Assembly: GCF_902506095.1 (NCBI RefSeq)
Contig: NZ_LR733293.1
Coordinates: 2,892,487-2,956,486, forward strand
Direction of reading: 5' to 3'
From: Arthrobacter sp. 9AX
Lineage (GTDB): Bacteria; Actinomycetota; Actinomycetes; Actinomycetales; Micrococcaceae
Length of the DNA stretch: 64,000 bases
The notes beneath the pieces are model-generated. The model searched no databases. It saw only the letters and a list, made by a program, of their open reading frames with translations, and was not told the DNA's origin. Each line of letters begins with the position of its first letter. The first letter of the stretch is position 1. The position numbers and the translations under genes were made by a program. Of the stretch, positions 55,384-64,000 are shown piece by piece.

Positions 55384-56309
55384 CAACACGACAGAGGCGC
55401 ATCGGCGCCGTGATCGCAGCATATAACCCCGATACCGATCTCATTGCCAACGCTCAAGCAATCCTGAAGCAGGTAGATGAGCTGGTCGTGGTGGATGACT
55501 GCAGCGGTGGATCAAACGCCGAAAGCATCTTCGCCGATCTCGCGGCCCTTGGCATAACCGTTGTTCACCAGCCTGAGAATTCGGGTATTGGCGCAGCACT
55601 GAACCGTGGTATCGAGGCTCTGGCAAGCAACGCCACTCCTGACTTTGTGCTGACCTTTGACCAGGATTCAATGCCGGTGCCCAACTATGTCTCGTCTGCC
55701 CTGAATACTTACGACGACGCCGTTGGGGCCGGCATCAAAGTCGGCTTTGTAACTGCAGAGTCCTTTTCTGGCCACCGGGTACCGACGGTCAAGGCCCGGC
55801 ATCAGTTTCACGAAGCCTTCGACCCCATGCAATCAGGCTTCTTCGTTCCTATGGAAACAATCGATTCCTTGGGTCAGTTCGAGGCAGGGTTTTTTATTGA
55901 TTGCGTGGATTCTGAATACACCGCCCGCGCCCGAGCTTCGGGTTTTTCGGTTTTGGCAGGACAGGGATGTGAGGTGGCCCATCGGCTGGGGCGGCGATTG
56001 CCTGCACGCTTGATGGGACATGCCGTGCGGCTTGGCGGATCTGAGTTGTCCTTCAACTATTATCCGCCGCTAAGGATGTACTACATCATGCGCAACGGAA
56101 CAACGTTGGCCCGGCGCTACCTTGCGAAAGCGCCACTGTGGGTGCTGCGCCGGCTGATTGAGGATGCCAAGGCCCAGCTGTTGAGGTTTACCTTCAGCCC
56201 TGACCGCGGTCAACTCGCCGCCGCCGCCTGGGCTGGCCTGCGGGACTCCTTCGGTGGCCGGCAGGGGCGCATCAGCAGCGAACTGGCGAGCCGGGTCACG
56301 AGCCGTTGA
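55380..56309 (+). CDS. Glycosyltransferase family 2 (rhamnosyltransferase-like)
   Basis: A 309-residue GT2 enzyme. IGAVIAAYNPDTDL (about 7-20), VVVDDCSGGS, the diagnostic NSGIGAALNRGIEAL, and the FVLTFDQDSMP metal site (about 94). It ends with the rhamnosyltransferase-type FIDCVDSEY and YYIMRNGTTLARRY segments. TTG 55380 overlaps the flippase stop and has TAGGA about seven bases upstream. It resembles the GT2 at 58345 along its whole length. Confidence 0.85.
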   Translation: MTTRQRRIGAVIAAYNPDTDLIANAQAILKQVDELVVVDDCSGGSNAESIFADLAALGITVVHQPENSGIGAALNRGIEALASNATPDFVLTFDQDSMPVPNYVSSALNTYDDAVGAGIKVGFVTAESFSGHRVPTVKARHQFHEAFDPMQSGFFVPMETIDSLGQFEAGFFIDCVDSEYTARARASGFSVLAGQGCEVAHRLGRRLPARLMGHAVRLGGSELSFNYYPPLRMYYIMRNGTTLARRYLAKAPLWVLRRLIEDAKAQLLRFTFSPDRGQLAAAAWAGLRDSFGGRQGRISSELASRVTSR

Positions 56310-56323
56310 TATATTGGAGCCCT

Positions 56324-57082
56324 ATGAATACTGATACCTCTGCGCGGGTCCTCGTCATTATGCCTGCCTGGAATGAGGCAGAATCTGTTGGCAACACTGT
56401 TCGCGAGGTTCTCTCGGTGGGGATGCCTTATGACGTCCTTGTGGTGAACGACGGCTCCCGGGATGAGACCGCGGAGCTCGCTGCAGCAGCGGGTGCCACT
56501 GTGCTGAACCTCCCCTTTAATCTTGGGGTGGGTGGAGCAATGCGTGCTGGATTCAAATATGCGCAACGGGCGGGGTATCGGCGCGTCATCCAGGTCGACG
56601 CTGACGGGCAACACGACCCGCGAAACATTGAAGAGGTCCTGGCCGGCCTTGACCGTGCAGACATTTCCATCGGTGCCCGCTTCGCTGATCGTGGTGACTA
56701 CGAAGTGAAGGGTCCCCGCAAATGGGCCATGCAGTTTCTCGCCCGCGTTATCTCTGGACTGGCCAAGACCCGACTCACGGACGTAACGTCCGGTTTCCGT
56801 GCCGCGAATGAAAGAGCTATCGCCCAGTATCTTGACCACTATCCGGCTGAGTATTTGGGCGACACCATTGATTCCTTGGTTGTCGCCGTACGTTCTGGCT
56901 GCAAAGTGACGCAGATACCCGTTGCCATGCGTCCGCGGCAAGGCGGGACCCCGAGCCACAACCCCGTAAAGGCGGCCATCTATCTTGGCCGCTCCGTTTT
57001 CGCATTACTTTTTGCCCTGACACGCAAGCGGTCCAACATCCAAACCAGCAGCGTAGTCAGTCAGGAGCCTGCAGCATGCTGA
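56324..57082 (+). CDS. Glycosyltransferase family 2 (polyprenyl-phosphate sugar synthase-like)
   Basis: A 252-residue GT2 enzyme of the dolichol-phosphate-mannose synthase type: VLVIMPAWNEAESVGNTV, VVNDGSRDETAELAA, NLGVGGAMRAGFKYA and IQVDADGQHDPRN (about 86-98). Such enzymes attach a sugar to polyprenyl phosphate for later use by GT-C proteins, which are plentiful in this locus. ATG 56324 has GGAG four bases upstream. It overlaps the DUF2304 gene by seven bases, a recurring pair. Confidence 0.87.
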   Translation: MNTDTSARVLVIMPAWNEAESVGNTVREVLSVGMPYDVLVVNDGSRDETAELAAAAGATVLNLPFNLGVGGAMRAGFKYAQRAGYRRVIQVDADGQHDPRNIEEVLAGLDRADISIGARFADRGDYEVKGPRKWAMQFLARVISGLAKTRLTDVTSGFRAANERAIAQYLDHYPAEYLGDTIDSLVVAVRSGCKVTQIPVAMRPRQGGTPSHNPVKAAIYLGRSVFALLFALTRKRSNIQTSSVVSQEPAAC

Positions 57083-57459
57083 ACCTAGCCGCCTTTGTTC
57101 TCGCCCTCGCCATAGTGGGTGTTGTTTTTGAGATGCTGCGGCGGAAGAAGCTCCGGGAGAAGTATGCAGCGCTTTGGCTGATTGTCGGCACGGGCACCCT
57201 GGTTTTGGCGGCATTTCCACGGCTGCTGACCATCGTTACCGAATTCGCTGGGGTGCAGTTGCCCTCCAACCTGTTGTTCATCATCAGCATTCTCCTTCTC
57301 CTCGGAGTCTGCCTTCACTTGTCGTGGGAAATCTCGGTTGTTGAGGACGAGACCAGAACGCTTGCCGAAGAGGTAGCCATCCTCCGGGCCATAGTTGAAG
57401 CACTGCCCGCGGCAGAAGAGCACAAAGGCGACACCGCAACTTCGCCCAGCTCTCAGTAA
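57076..57459 (+). CDS. DUF2304-family small membrane protein
   Basis: A 127-residue protein with three short hydrophobic segments (about 3-20, 33-52 and 66-85) and a charged tail. It carries the DUF2304 pattern RKKLREKYAALWLIVG. Genes of this family almost always follow a polyprenyl-phosphate GT2, as here, and probably form part of that enzyme's membrane complex. The molecular role is unknown. Confidence 0.85.
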   Translation: MLNLAAFVLALAIVGVVFEMLRRKKLREKYAALWLIVGTGTLVLAAFPRLLTIVTEFAGVQLPSNLLFIISILLLLGVCLHLSWEISVVEDETRTLAEEVAILRAIVEALPAAEEHKGDTATSPSSQ

Positions 57460-57473
57460 GGAAGCACGCGCGA

Positions 57474-58361
57474 ATGGCACTGGACATCTTCATTCCCTAT
57501 TGGGGCGACCCCAACTACATGAAGTTGGCAATCGACAGCGTTTTGGCCCAAGACACTGACGATTGGTTACTTACGATCGTCGATGACGCTTACCCCGACG
57601 ACGAAGTGCAGCTATATGTCAAGACCTTGGAAGATGAACGCATCACCTACATTCGCAAAGAGGCGAACCAGGGCATAACGGAGAATTTTCGCACCTGCAT
57701 CTCCTTGGCCAGCCAGAACATCGTCGTTGTCATGGGTTGCGACGACGTGCTTCTTCCGAACTACGTCAGCACTATTCTCCGGGCCGGCAGGAACTACCCC
57801 GATGCCGCCATCATTCAGCCGGGTGTTTGCGTTATTGATGAAGCCGGAAACCCGACGAATCCACTGACGGACGTGGTAAAGCAGCGCCTTGTTCGGCCGC
57901 GCGGACGTGGTGCCAGGCTGGTTGGCGGTGAGGATCTGGCCGTCAGCCTCCTCCACGGAGACTGGCTGTATTGGCCCTCCTTGGCCTTCCGCCGCGAAAG
58001 CATCAGCAGGTTTGATTTCCGCGACGGCTTCCCCGTTATTCAGGACCTTGCTCTGGTAATGGACATGGTCCTCGACGGTGCCGCGCTGCTCATCGAGCCC
58101 GAAGTCTGCTTCGCCTATCGGCGGCACACCAGCAGCGCTTCAGGCGCGAAGCTGTTGGACGGATCCCGTTTCGACGGCGAGCGCGACTATTTCGACCTCG
58201 CAGCCCAACTCTGCGAAGCGAAGGGCTGGCAAAAGGCAGGGCGGGCAGCCCGTCTTCGCTTGACGTCCAGAGCTCACGCCCTTCTTTTTGTGCCTTACGC
58301 CGTCCGACAGAAGAAACGCGACACATTGAAACGATTGGTGGGTCATGCGTTCGGCAGATGA
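57474..58361 (+). CDS. Glycosyltransferase family 2
   Basis: A 295-residue GT2 enzyme with IFIPYWGDPNYMKLAIDSVL at the N-terminus, TIVDDAYPDDEV (about 35-46), the ANQGITENFRTC block and a GCDDVLLPNYV metal site (about 84-94). Donor and acceptor are unknown. The start follows AAGGAAGCACGC. Its end overlaps the next GT2 by 17 bases, so the pair is coupled. Confidence 0.85.
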   Translation: MALDIFIPYWGDPNYMKLAIDSVLAQDTDDWLLTIVDDAYPDDEVQLYVKTLEDERITYIRKEANQGITENFRTCISLASQNIVVVMGCDDVLLPNYVSTILRAGRNYPDAAIIQPGVCVIDEAGNPTNPLTDVVKQRLVRPRGRGARLVGGEDLAVSLLHGDWLYWPSLAFRRESISRFDFRDGFPVIQDLALVMDMVLDGAALLIEPEVCFAYRRHTSSASGAKLLDGSRFDGERDYFDLAAQLCEAKGWQKAGRAARLRLTSRAHALLFVPYAVRQKKRDTLKRLVGHAFGR

Positions 58362-59283
58362 GAGGCACAACGAGGGCCTCCCCGCCCACGAACTGTCAGC
58401 TGACGTGGCATGTGTGGTCACAGCATTTCAACCTGCACCGCAACTGGTAGAAAACGTTAGGGCCCTGCTCGCGCAATCTCCCAACGTTGTAGTCGTGGAC
58501 GACGGCAGTGGGCCCGGCTACAGCCACATCCTGGACCAGCTCACGGACGCCGGTGCCGACGTCGAACGCCTCCCGATCAACTCCGGCATCGGGGCCGCGC
58601 TCAACAAAGGGATAGAACGGGCGCGCCAGTCCGCAACAGTCCGTTACGTCCTCACGGTCGATCAAGACTCCACCCTGCCCCCTGGCTATATTCAGTCACT
58701 GCTCGCCGGGGAAGCTGCCGCTCGGGCACGGGGCCTCCGAACGGGACTTATCGGACCGGCCCGTATACGCGGCAACCCGGTAATGTCCGCCGGACGTCGA
58801 AACGGCATTCTCCTGGGCAAGGAACCAATCCAGTCCGGCCTGATGATCACAACAGACGTCCTCGATGCCGTGGGCGCCTTCCAGGAGGAACTCTTCATCG
58901 ACTTGGTAGATACTGAGTTCTACCTTCGTGCAAAAACTGCGGGGTGGGCAACTGTCCTTGCCGAAGCCGAGTTCGATCATTCTTTGGGGACATTCGTTGA
59001 CGCGCGAATCCTGGGCCGGGGCCTCCGGCTTCCATCCGGCCCCCTCAGGGTCCGGACCGCAGCCACTTGGCGGTATTACTACATCTTCAGGAACCGTGTT
59101 TTGGTCTCGCGACAGTACGCGCGCAGGCACCCGCTGTGGGTGGCTGCCGGTTACTGGGCCGACCTCCGCCATCTTGCAGTGGTGACACTTTTGGCACCTG
59201 GACGGGCAGCGCGCCTTGCTGCGGCAGGAGCGGGCCTGCGGGACGGGCTGCGTGGGCGGACGGGCAAAAAGCCAGGCGCGTGA
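58345..59283 (+). CDS. Glycosyltransferase family 2 (rhamnosyltransferase-like)
   Basis: A 312-residue GT2 enzyme paralogous to the one at 55380: NSGIGAALNKGIERA, YVLTVDQDSTLPPGY (about 93-107), FIDLVDTEFYLRAKT and YYIFRNRVLVSRQYARRHPL. The N-terminus may start slightly later than the annotated ATG, which lies inside the preceding gene. Probably adds rhamnose from dTDP-rhamnose; rmlA follows 68 bases downstream. Confidence 0.85.
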   Translation: MRSADERHNEGLPAHELSADVACVVTAFQPAPQLVENVRALLAQSPNVVVVDDGSGPGYSHILDQLTDAGADVERLPINSGIGAALNKGIERARQSATVRYVLTVDQDSTLPPGYIQSLLAGEAAARARGLRTGLIGPARIRGNPVMSAGRRNGILLGKEPIQSGLMITTDVLDAVGAFQEELFIDLVDTEFYLRAKTAGWATVLAEAEFDHSLGTFVDARILGRGLRLPSGPLRVRTAATWRYYYIFRNRVLVSRQYARRHPLWVAAGYWADLRHLAVVTLLAPGRAARLAAAGAGLRDGLRGRTGKKPGA

Positions 59284-59351
59284 AGGCAAGCGGCCGCCCC
59301 TGGCCTGCTCTGGTTTGGTTCACCGCTGAGCCGTGGGGGAGGATATAGTCC

Positions 59352-60215
59352 ATGCGCGGAATTATTCTTGCCGGCGGGACCGGATCACGTCTTCACCCCA
59401 TCACGCACGGCATCAGCAAGCAACTGGTCCCGGTGTATGACAAGCCGATGATTTACTACCCGCTGTCAACTCTGATCCTGGCGGGTATCAGGGACATCCT
59501 TATCATCACCACCCCTCACGACGCAGAGCAATTCCAGCGGCTGCTCGGGGACGGCTCCCAATTCGGCATCAATCTCACCTACGTCCAGCAGCCTTCGCCG
59601 GACGGCCTCGCCCAGGCCTTCATCCTTGGGGAGGAGCATATCGGCGGTGAAACCGTAGCGCTGGTGCTCGGCGACAATATCTTTTACGGCCAGGGCATGG
59701 GCACCCAGCTGCGGAAGTACGCAGACCTTGAAGGCGGGGCGGTCTTCGGATACTGGGTCAAGGACCCCAAGGCATACGGCGTCGTCGAGTTTGACGGACA
59801 GGGCACAGCCATATCGCTGGAAGAAAAACCTCAACAGCCTAAGTCGCACTACGCGGTGCCAGGCCTCTACTTCTACGATAATGACGTCGTCGAAATCGCT
59901 AAGAACCTCAAACCTTCGCCCCGCGGCGAACTTGAGATCACCGATGTAAACAGGACCTACCTTGAGAAGGGCAACCTAAGGGTGGAGATACTTCCACGCG
60001 GTACGGCATGGCTGGACACCGGAACGTTCGATGACCTCAATGATGCTTCAAACTTCATCCGTACAGTGGAGAACCGGCAAGGACTCAAAATAGGTGCACC
60101 GGAAGAGATTTCCTGGCGCCAAGGCTTCCTGACGGATGATGAACTTCGACAGCGGGCTGAACCGCTGGTCAAGAGCGGTTACGGAGCGTACCTTCTCGGC
60201 CTGCTCGAACCGTAA
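59352..60215 (+). CDS. rmlA: Glucose-1-phosphate thymidylyltransferase
   Basis: A 287-residue nucleotidyltransferase that makes dTDP-glucose from dTTP and glucose 1-phosphate, the first step to dTDP-L-rhamnose. Signature [16 protein letters not shown] (about 3-18), [17 protein letters not shown] (about 23-39), [11 protein letters not shown] and [18 protein letters not shown] lies nine bases ahead of ATG 59352. It completes the rmlA-rmlB-rmlCD set, although it is on the opposite strand from the others. Confidence 0.95.
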   Translation: MRGIILAGGTGSRLHPITHGISKQLVPVYDKPMIYYPLSTLILAGIRDILIITTPHDAEQFQRLLGDGSQFGINLTYVQQPSPDGLAQAFILGEEHIGGETVALVLGDNIFYGQGMGTQLRKYADLEGGAVFGYWVKDPKAYGVVEFDGQGTAISLEEKPQQPKSHYAVPGLYFYDNDVVEIAKNLKPSPRGELEITDVNRTYLEKGNLRVEILPRGTAWLDTGTFDDLNDASNFIRTVENRQGLKIGAPEEISWRQGFLTDDELRQRAEPLVKSGYGAYLLGLLEP

Positions 60216-60222
60216 AAACCTT

Positions 60223-62217
60223 ATGTGGTTGCCGCTTGTCCCCCAAATAGTTCTCGCCGCTGTCCTTCTGCTCGCTCCCGGGCTGGCTATCGCTTGGGTG
60301 CTGCGCCTTAGGTCCTTCGACGCTTTAGCGCTTGCCCCGGCCTTGTCGGTGGGCGTCATTGTGCTGGCTTCCACTGCCACGCCCTTGTTGGGACTGCGTT
60401 ACGGTCTCCTTCCCGTGGGTGCCGTGACGATCCTCCTGGCGGTAGCGGGATTTCTCGCAGGCAGGCTCACCCCAGTTGCGGTCAGGCCTCCGGAACCCGG
60501 GGCCAGCCCATCTCAAAAGTGGAGGCAGCTGGCACCGTTCGCGGCGTTTGCTGTGGCCGGAGCACTCACCGCGTTAAGGACCCTGCAGGTCATTGGGACT
60601 CCTGGATCCATCTCCCAGACCTACGACGCGGTGTTCCACCTCAACTCAGTCCGCTTCGCCCTCGATACGGGGCAGGCGTCGTCGCTGACTATCGGCGCAA
60701 TGACCGGAGGCGGGTTCTACCCAGCAGGTTGGAATGCTGTAGCGACCTATGTCGCGTCGATAACTGCAACCGATGTTCCGGTTGCAGTGAACATCACCAG
60801 CGTCATCCTTGCCTCGGTTTTTTGGCCGTTGAGTTGCCTGCTCATGACCACCTGGATTGCAGGACGCCGGACAGCACCGACAGTCTTGGCCGGCATCGCC
60901 TGCGCCTCCCTGGGAGCCTTTCCGTTGCTGATGATGGACTTTGGAGTTCTGTACCCTAACTTGCTGGCAATCAGTGTCCTACCGGCATGTGTTGCCTTGG
61001 CAGCACGCCTGACAGGCTCCGGCGCGGCAACGGGCGGCCCCGGACAAGTGCCGGCTGTCCTGGCGCTCCTGTTATCTCTTTCGGGTTTGGTGGTTGCGCA
61101 TCCAACGACGTTCATGGCCTGGCTCCTGTGGACGCTTCCCATGGCCGCTCTCTCGGTTTACAGGTCCGCTCCTCAATTCTGGAAAGACCGTGCCATCGCC
61201 CGGCGCCGATTCAACATCTACGTGTCTGCAGTCTTTGCTTATTGCGCACTGTTCCTCATTTTGTGGTTAACCCTTCGGCCCCCTGAAGAAGCCTCCTTCT
61301 GGGGTCCCTACCATACGGTCGCGCAAGCCCTGGGCGAAGCGATTCTCGTAGCCCCCATGGGGCTGGCCCCCGCCTGGCTCGTGGCGCCACTGGCGCTCCT
61401 TGGTTTGTGGTCGTGTTTTCAACGCCCCCGCAGCTTCGCCTGGGCAGGACTCGCGTTCGTGATTTTTTCGGGGATCTTCGTCCTGGTCGCAGGGTTCCCG
61501 AGTTCACCGATCAGAAATTTTGTGGCAGGCGTCTGGTACAACGACAGCTATCGTGTCGCAGCGCTTCTTCCCGTGGGTGCCGTTCTGATGGTGGCCTTGG
61601 GAGTGGACTGGGCGGAGTCCCAACTCAGGTGTGGCCAGTGGCGTGTGCCAGCAGCGCCACTCCTGCGACGTCTTCGGTTGCCCGCTTCCCTTGGAAGGAG
61701 CCCTCTGATCCGCCTGGGAGGGCTTGCAGTTCTAGTTGTGATCGCCGTCGCCGTGGGCCAGCAGGGCAGCGTGAAGCACGAAGCTGGACAGGCCTCCACG
61801 CGTTACGCCATCAGCAGCGACTCGCCCCTGGTGTCGGCAGACGAACTGGAACTGATTCACCGGCTGCCGCAAACCGTTCCTTCAGATTCCACTCTTATTG
61901 GAAACCCCTACACTGGTGCGGCGCTCTCCTACGCCTTGAGCGGCCGGAAAGCCGCCCAACTTCACATCCTCAGCTACGTGTCACCTGAGCTTGAAGAAAT
62001 CTACAACAACCTTGGCTCAATTGCCGCGGATCCTGAAGTTTGCGCCGCCGTCGAGCACGAGAAAGCGTTCTACGTCCTCGACTTCGGAACCAAGGAAGTT
62101 CACGGCGGCGAGCACACGCCGCGGGGACTGACGCACTTGGACAGCAACCCGGGGCTGCAGCTGATTGACAGCGAGGGTGACGCGAAGCTCTACGAGATAA
62201 CCGCCTGCGGTGCATGA
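60223..62217 (+). CDS. DUF6541-like large polytopic membrane protein
   Basis: A 664-residue protein with about twelve helices and a soluble C-terminal part (about 535-664). It opens MWLPLVPQIVLAAVLLLAPG. An outside loop contains QTYDAVFHLNSVRFALDTGQ and another GGGFYPAGWNAVATYV, a layout shared by DUF6541-type membrane proteins of cell-wall glycan loci. Probably GT-C-like, but this is inference. ATG 60223 is seven bases past rmlA; no ribosome site is visible, suggesting coupling. Its stop codon sits inside a strong hairpin. Confidence 0.75.
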   Translation: MWLPLVPQIVLAAVLLLAPGLAIAWVLRLRSFDALALAPALSVGVIVLASTATPLLGLRYGLLPVGAVTILLAVAGFLAGRLTPVAVRPPEPGASPSQKWRQLAPFAAFAVAGALTALRTLQVIGTPGSISQTYDAVFHLNSVRFALDTGQASSLTIGAMTGGGFYPAGWNAVATYVASITATDVPVAVNITSVILASVFWPLSCLLMTTWIAGRRTAPTVLAGIACASLGAFPLLMMDFGVLYPNLLAISVLPACVALAARLTGSGAATGGPGQVPAVLALLLSLSGLVVAHPTTFMAWLLWTLPMAALSVYRSAPQFWKDRAIARRRFNIYVSAVFAYCALFLILWLTLRPPEEASFWGPYHTVAQALGEAILVAPMGLAPAWLVAPLALLGLWSCFQRPRSFAWAGLAFVIFSGIFVLVAGFPSSPIRNFVAGVWYNDSYRVAALLPVGAVLMVALGVDWAESQLRCGQWRVPAAPLLRRLRLPASLGRSPLIRLGGLAVLVVIAVAVGQQGSVKHEAGQASTRYAISSDSPLVSADELELIHRLPQTVPSDSTLIGNPYTGAALSYALSGRKAAQLHILSYVSPELEEIYNNLGSIAADPEVCAAVEHEKAFYVLDFGTKEVHGGEHTPRGLTHLDSNPGLQLIDSEGDAKLYEITACGA

Positions 62218-62240
62218 GTGCGCTCATGCACCGCAGGCGG
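62201..62240. terminator. 18-bp hairpin between convergent genes
   Basis: Perfect 18-base arms (62201-62218 and 62223-62240) with loop TGCG. The left arm contains the last codons and stop of the upstream gene. Neither side has a T-run, so it is a transcription barrier or mRNA 3' end rather than a textbook terminator. Confidence 0.65.
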
Positions 62241-62250
62241 GGGGCAGCAC

Positions 62251-63000
62251 TCAGGCATCCGAGCGACTCCGGAGCTCTGCAACAACCTCATGTACCTCGC
62301 CGTCCATAATTACTTTCCCGTGTTCCAGGAGAACTCCGCGCTCGCACACAGTGGAGACCAGGTCAAGATCATGGCTGACCACAAACAGGGTCTTGCCGTG
62401 ATCTGAGAGTTCCTTGATCTTTGCGATGCATTTTCTCTGGAAAGGCTCGTCCCCCACCGCCAGAATCTCGTCGATGAGGAAGACTTCCGGGTCCGTGTGG
62501 ACGGCGATGGAAAACGCCAGGCGCAGGTACATCCCCGATGAATAAAACTTCACCTCGGTATCGATGAATTCGCCAATCTCCGAGAACTCAACGATGGAAT
62601 CAAACATGTCATCGATCTGCTGCTCGGTCATGCCGAGGATGGCCCCGTTCAGGTAGACGTTGTCGCGTCCACTGAGGTCATGGTGGAAGCCGGCACCAAC
62701 CTCGATAAGGCCTGCTACGCGTCCGCGGGTACGCACGGAGCCTCCGTCCGGCTGAAGTACACCGGAGATCAGTTTCAACAGAGTGGACTTGCCGGAGCCG
62801 TTGAGTCCAAGGAGGGCCACCGTCTCACCCTGCTTCACCTCCAAGGAAACGTCCGTCAACGCCATAAACTTCTTGGACAGATCCCCCTTGCGGCCTTTGA
62901 CCAGCCATACAAGGGCTTCCTTCAGGGACCTGGTATGCCGAAGGACGAACTGTTTGCGGACGCCAATGCAGCTGATTGCAACGTGGCCGTGCGGCGTCAT
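62251..63000 (-). CDS. Polysaccharide/teichoic-acid export ABC ATPase (Wzt/TagH-like)
   Basis: A 249-residue ABC ATPase of the O-antigen/teichoic-acid export group. Walker A LLGLNGSGKST (about 63-73), LIEVGAGFHHDLSGRDNVYLNG (about 94-115), which is diagnostic of Wzt/TagH exporters, a degenerate signature FYSSGMYLRLAFS (about 151-163) and Walker B VFLIDEILAVGDE (about 173-185). It lacks the extra C-terminal carbohydrate-binding domain of Wzt. Partner of the adjacent permease. Confidence 0.9.
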   Translation of the reverse strand: MTPHGHVAISCIGVRKQFVLRHTRSLKEALVWLVKGRKGDLSKKFMALTDVSLEVKQGETVALLGLNGSGKSTLLKLISGVLQPDGGSVRTRGRVAGLIEVGAGFHHDLSGRDNVYLNGAILGMTEQQIDDMFDSIVEFSEIGEFIDTEVKFYSSGMYLRLAFSIAVHTDPEVFLIDEILAVGDEPFQRKCIAKIKELSDHGKTLFVVSHDLDLVSTVCERGVLLEHGKVIMDGEVHEVVAELRSRSDA

Positions 63001-63001
63001 G

Positions 63002-63871
63002 TCAGAGCTCCTGGGCGAAGTGGACGGAAAGTTTACGGAACATCAACTGGCCAAGGAACAGGATGGCGAGGGAAGTAAACAATGAGATGGGCAGCCAGAA
63101 GTTCAGCAGATCGGGAGGCATGGTATCGCGGACCACCTGGTCTGCTTTCAGGGTCGGTTCCCAGAATGCCCAGTGAAAGACTTCCACGGCGGTTGTGATC
63201 GGATTCAGCTGGTATATCCAGTACCAGGGTCCCATGACGCGTTCCACCATCGTCCAGACATAGAGCACCGGCGAGGCCCAGGTGACAACCATTACGATCA
63301 TGTCCACGATGTTCTCGGAATCGCGGAAATAGACGTTAGCGGCGCCGAACATCAGCCCGAGACCAGTGGCAAGCACCGCCATCATGACGAAGATCAGCAC
63401 AGCGGCGGCCAGTTGCAGCACAGATGGCGTCCAGCCCACAACCAGGCATGCCGCGATCAGCACCACAAGCTGCGGCAGGAAGTGTGCGGCCGAGACCCAC
63501 ACGGTCGCTGCGGGGAACAATTCCCTCGGCAGGTAGATCTTCCGGATAAGGTCCCGGTTGTCGACGATGGACCGCGTGGCGTTTGACAATGATTCGGTGA
63601 AGAAGTTGACCAGCACAATCCCCGAAAAGAGGTAAACCGCGTAGTTGGGCGTCCCGTGTTCAAGGTTCAGGAAGATCCCCAAGGCGATGAAGTAGATCAG
63701 AAACTGCATCAGCGGTTTCACGTAGGACCACATCAGGCCGAGCACCGATCCGCGGTAACGGATTTTTATTTCTTTCCGGACCAGCAGCTTCAGCAGGAAA
63801 CGGTCGCCGTAGATGTCGAGGAGGCCGCGGCCCACCCCAGGTTTGACTAGCTGGTCCAACTGTCGGGCCAT
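63002..63871 (-). CDS. Polysaccharide/teichoic-acid export ABC permease (Wzm/TagG-like)
   Basis: A 289-residue ABC-2-type permease with six membrane helices. It has the Wzm/TagG family opening KEIKIRYRGSVLGLMWSYVK (about 32-51) and EVFHWAFWEPTL late in the sequence. With the ATPase next to it, it exports a lipid-linked glycan. The ATPase start is two bases after its stop, and its own start directly follows the end of the upstream gene. Confidence 0.9.
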   Translation of the reverse strand: MARQLDQLVKPGVGRGLLDIYGDRFLLKLLVRKEIKIRYRGSVLGLMWSYVKPLMQFLIYFIALGIFLNLEHGTPNYAVYLFSGIVLVNFFTESLSNATRSIVDNRDLIRKIYLPRELFPAATVWVSAAHFLPQLVVLIAACLVVGWTPSVLQLAAAVLIFVMMAVLATGLGLMFGAANVYFRDSENIVDMIVMVVTWASPVLYVWTMVERVMGPWYWIYQLNPITTAVEVFHWAFWEPTLKADQVVRDTMPPDLLNFWLPISLFTSLAILFLGQLMFRKLSVHFAQEL

Positions 63872-64000
63872 CTAGCTGTTGTCCTTGGAATCGGCGTCGA
63901 ACGTCTTCTTCCATGCTGCAATCGAGGTGATCTCGGGAACAGCAGCGCGGTATTGCTCGGCCAGCTTGTCCCATTCCCTGTAGAGCCGGAGGTGCAGTGC
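63872..64000 (-). CDS. C-terminal fragment, probable glycosyltransferase
   Basis: Only the last 42 codons are visible, ending in ADSKDNS and containing LHLRLYREWDKLAEQYRAA. No catalytic motif is present. The position directly upstream of a Wzm/Wzt-type exporter is usually occupied by a glycosyltransferase, which is the basis for the guess. Its stop codon begins the operon junction with the permease. Confidence 0.4.
   Translation of the reverse strand, partial: ALHLRLYREWDKLAEQYRAAVPEITSIAAWKKTFDADSKDNS

Overview
The window is high-GC actinobacterial chromosome, most likely Arthrobacter or Pseudarthrobacter (Micrococcaceae). The support is a fused alpha-ketoglutarate decarboxylase (Kgd), a SigR/RsrA thiol-stress pair, a prfB-ftsEX-smpB-ssrA block, a tmRNA tag ending FALAA, a 24-residue bL37 gene and a SAM-IV-type riboswitch. 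This assignment rests on gene content and motifs; no database search was run.

Layout. 1-2.9 kb: end of a Fur/Zur-like regulator and a high-affinity zinc ABC transporter (znuA-znuC-znuB) behind a 41-bp perfect palindrome. 2.9-5.4 kb: two CNNM/CBS membrane proteins. 5.9-12 kb: kgd, an SGNH-like protein without its serine, and a DUF4097-PadR pair with a GATATATC operator. 12-17.6 kb: bL37, rsrA-sigR with a SigR-type promoter, a DoxX-like protein, then aroA-rsgA-hisN. 17.7-21.7 kb: riboswitch-led class V aminotransferase, a methyltransferase, a DtxR-type regulator and two CrcB subunits. 21.7-27.3 kb: two secreted proteins sharing a triplicated LDTR module, plus a decayed third copy. 27.3-34.4 kb: a small hypothetical gene, an S1C protease without an export signal, ssrA, smpB, an M23 hydrolase, ftsX, ftsE and prfB. 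34.5-39.3 kb: a compact tad (Flp-type pilus) operon on the minus strand.

39.5-43.7 kb is an unstable border. It holds a GH25 muramidase whose C-terminal repeats contain an exact 677-bp duplication, followed by a decayed ISL3 element. 43.8-64 kb is a surface-polysaccharide locus: GtrA, four large polytopic membrane proteins, an orphan PstS-like lipoprotein, all dTDP-rhamnose genes (rmlA, rmlB and an rmlC-rmlD fusion), at least five GT2 glycosyltransferases plus the end of a further probable one, a flippase-like protein, DUF2304, and a polysaccharide-export ABC transporter. Together these would make dTDP-L-rhamnose, build rhamnose-containing glycans and export or decorate them.

I found no CRISPR array, prophage, rRNA, canonical tRNA or recognisable defence system. 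The least explained material is the LDTR-module family with its remnant, the repeat-duplicated muramidase beside the dead IS, the serine-less SGNH protein, and the PstS-like protein inside the glycan locus.
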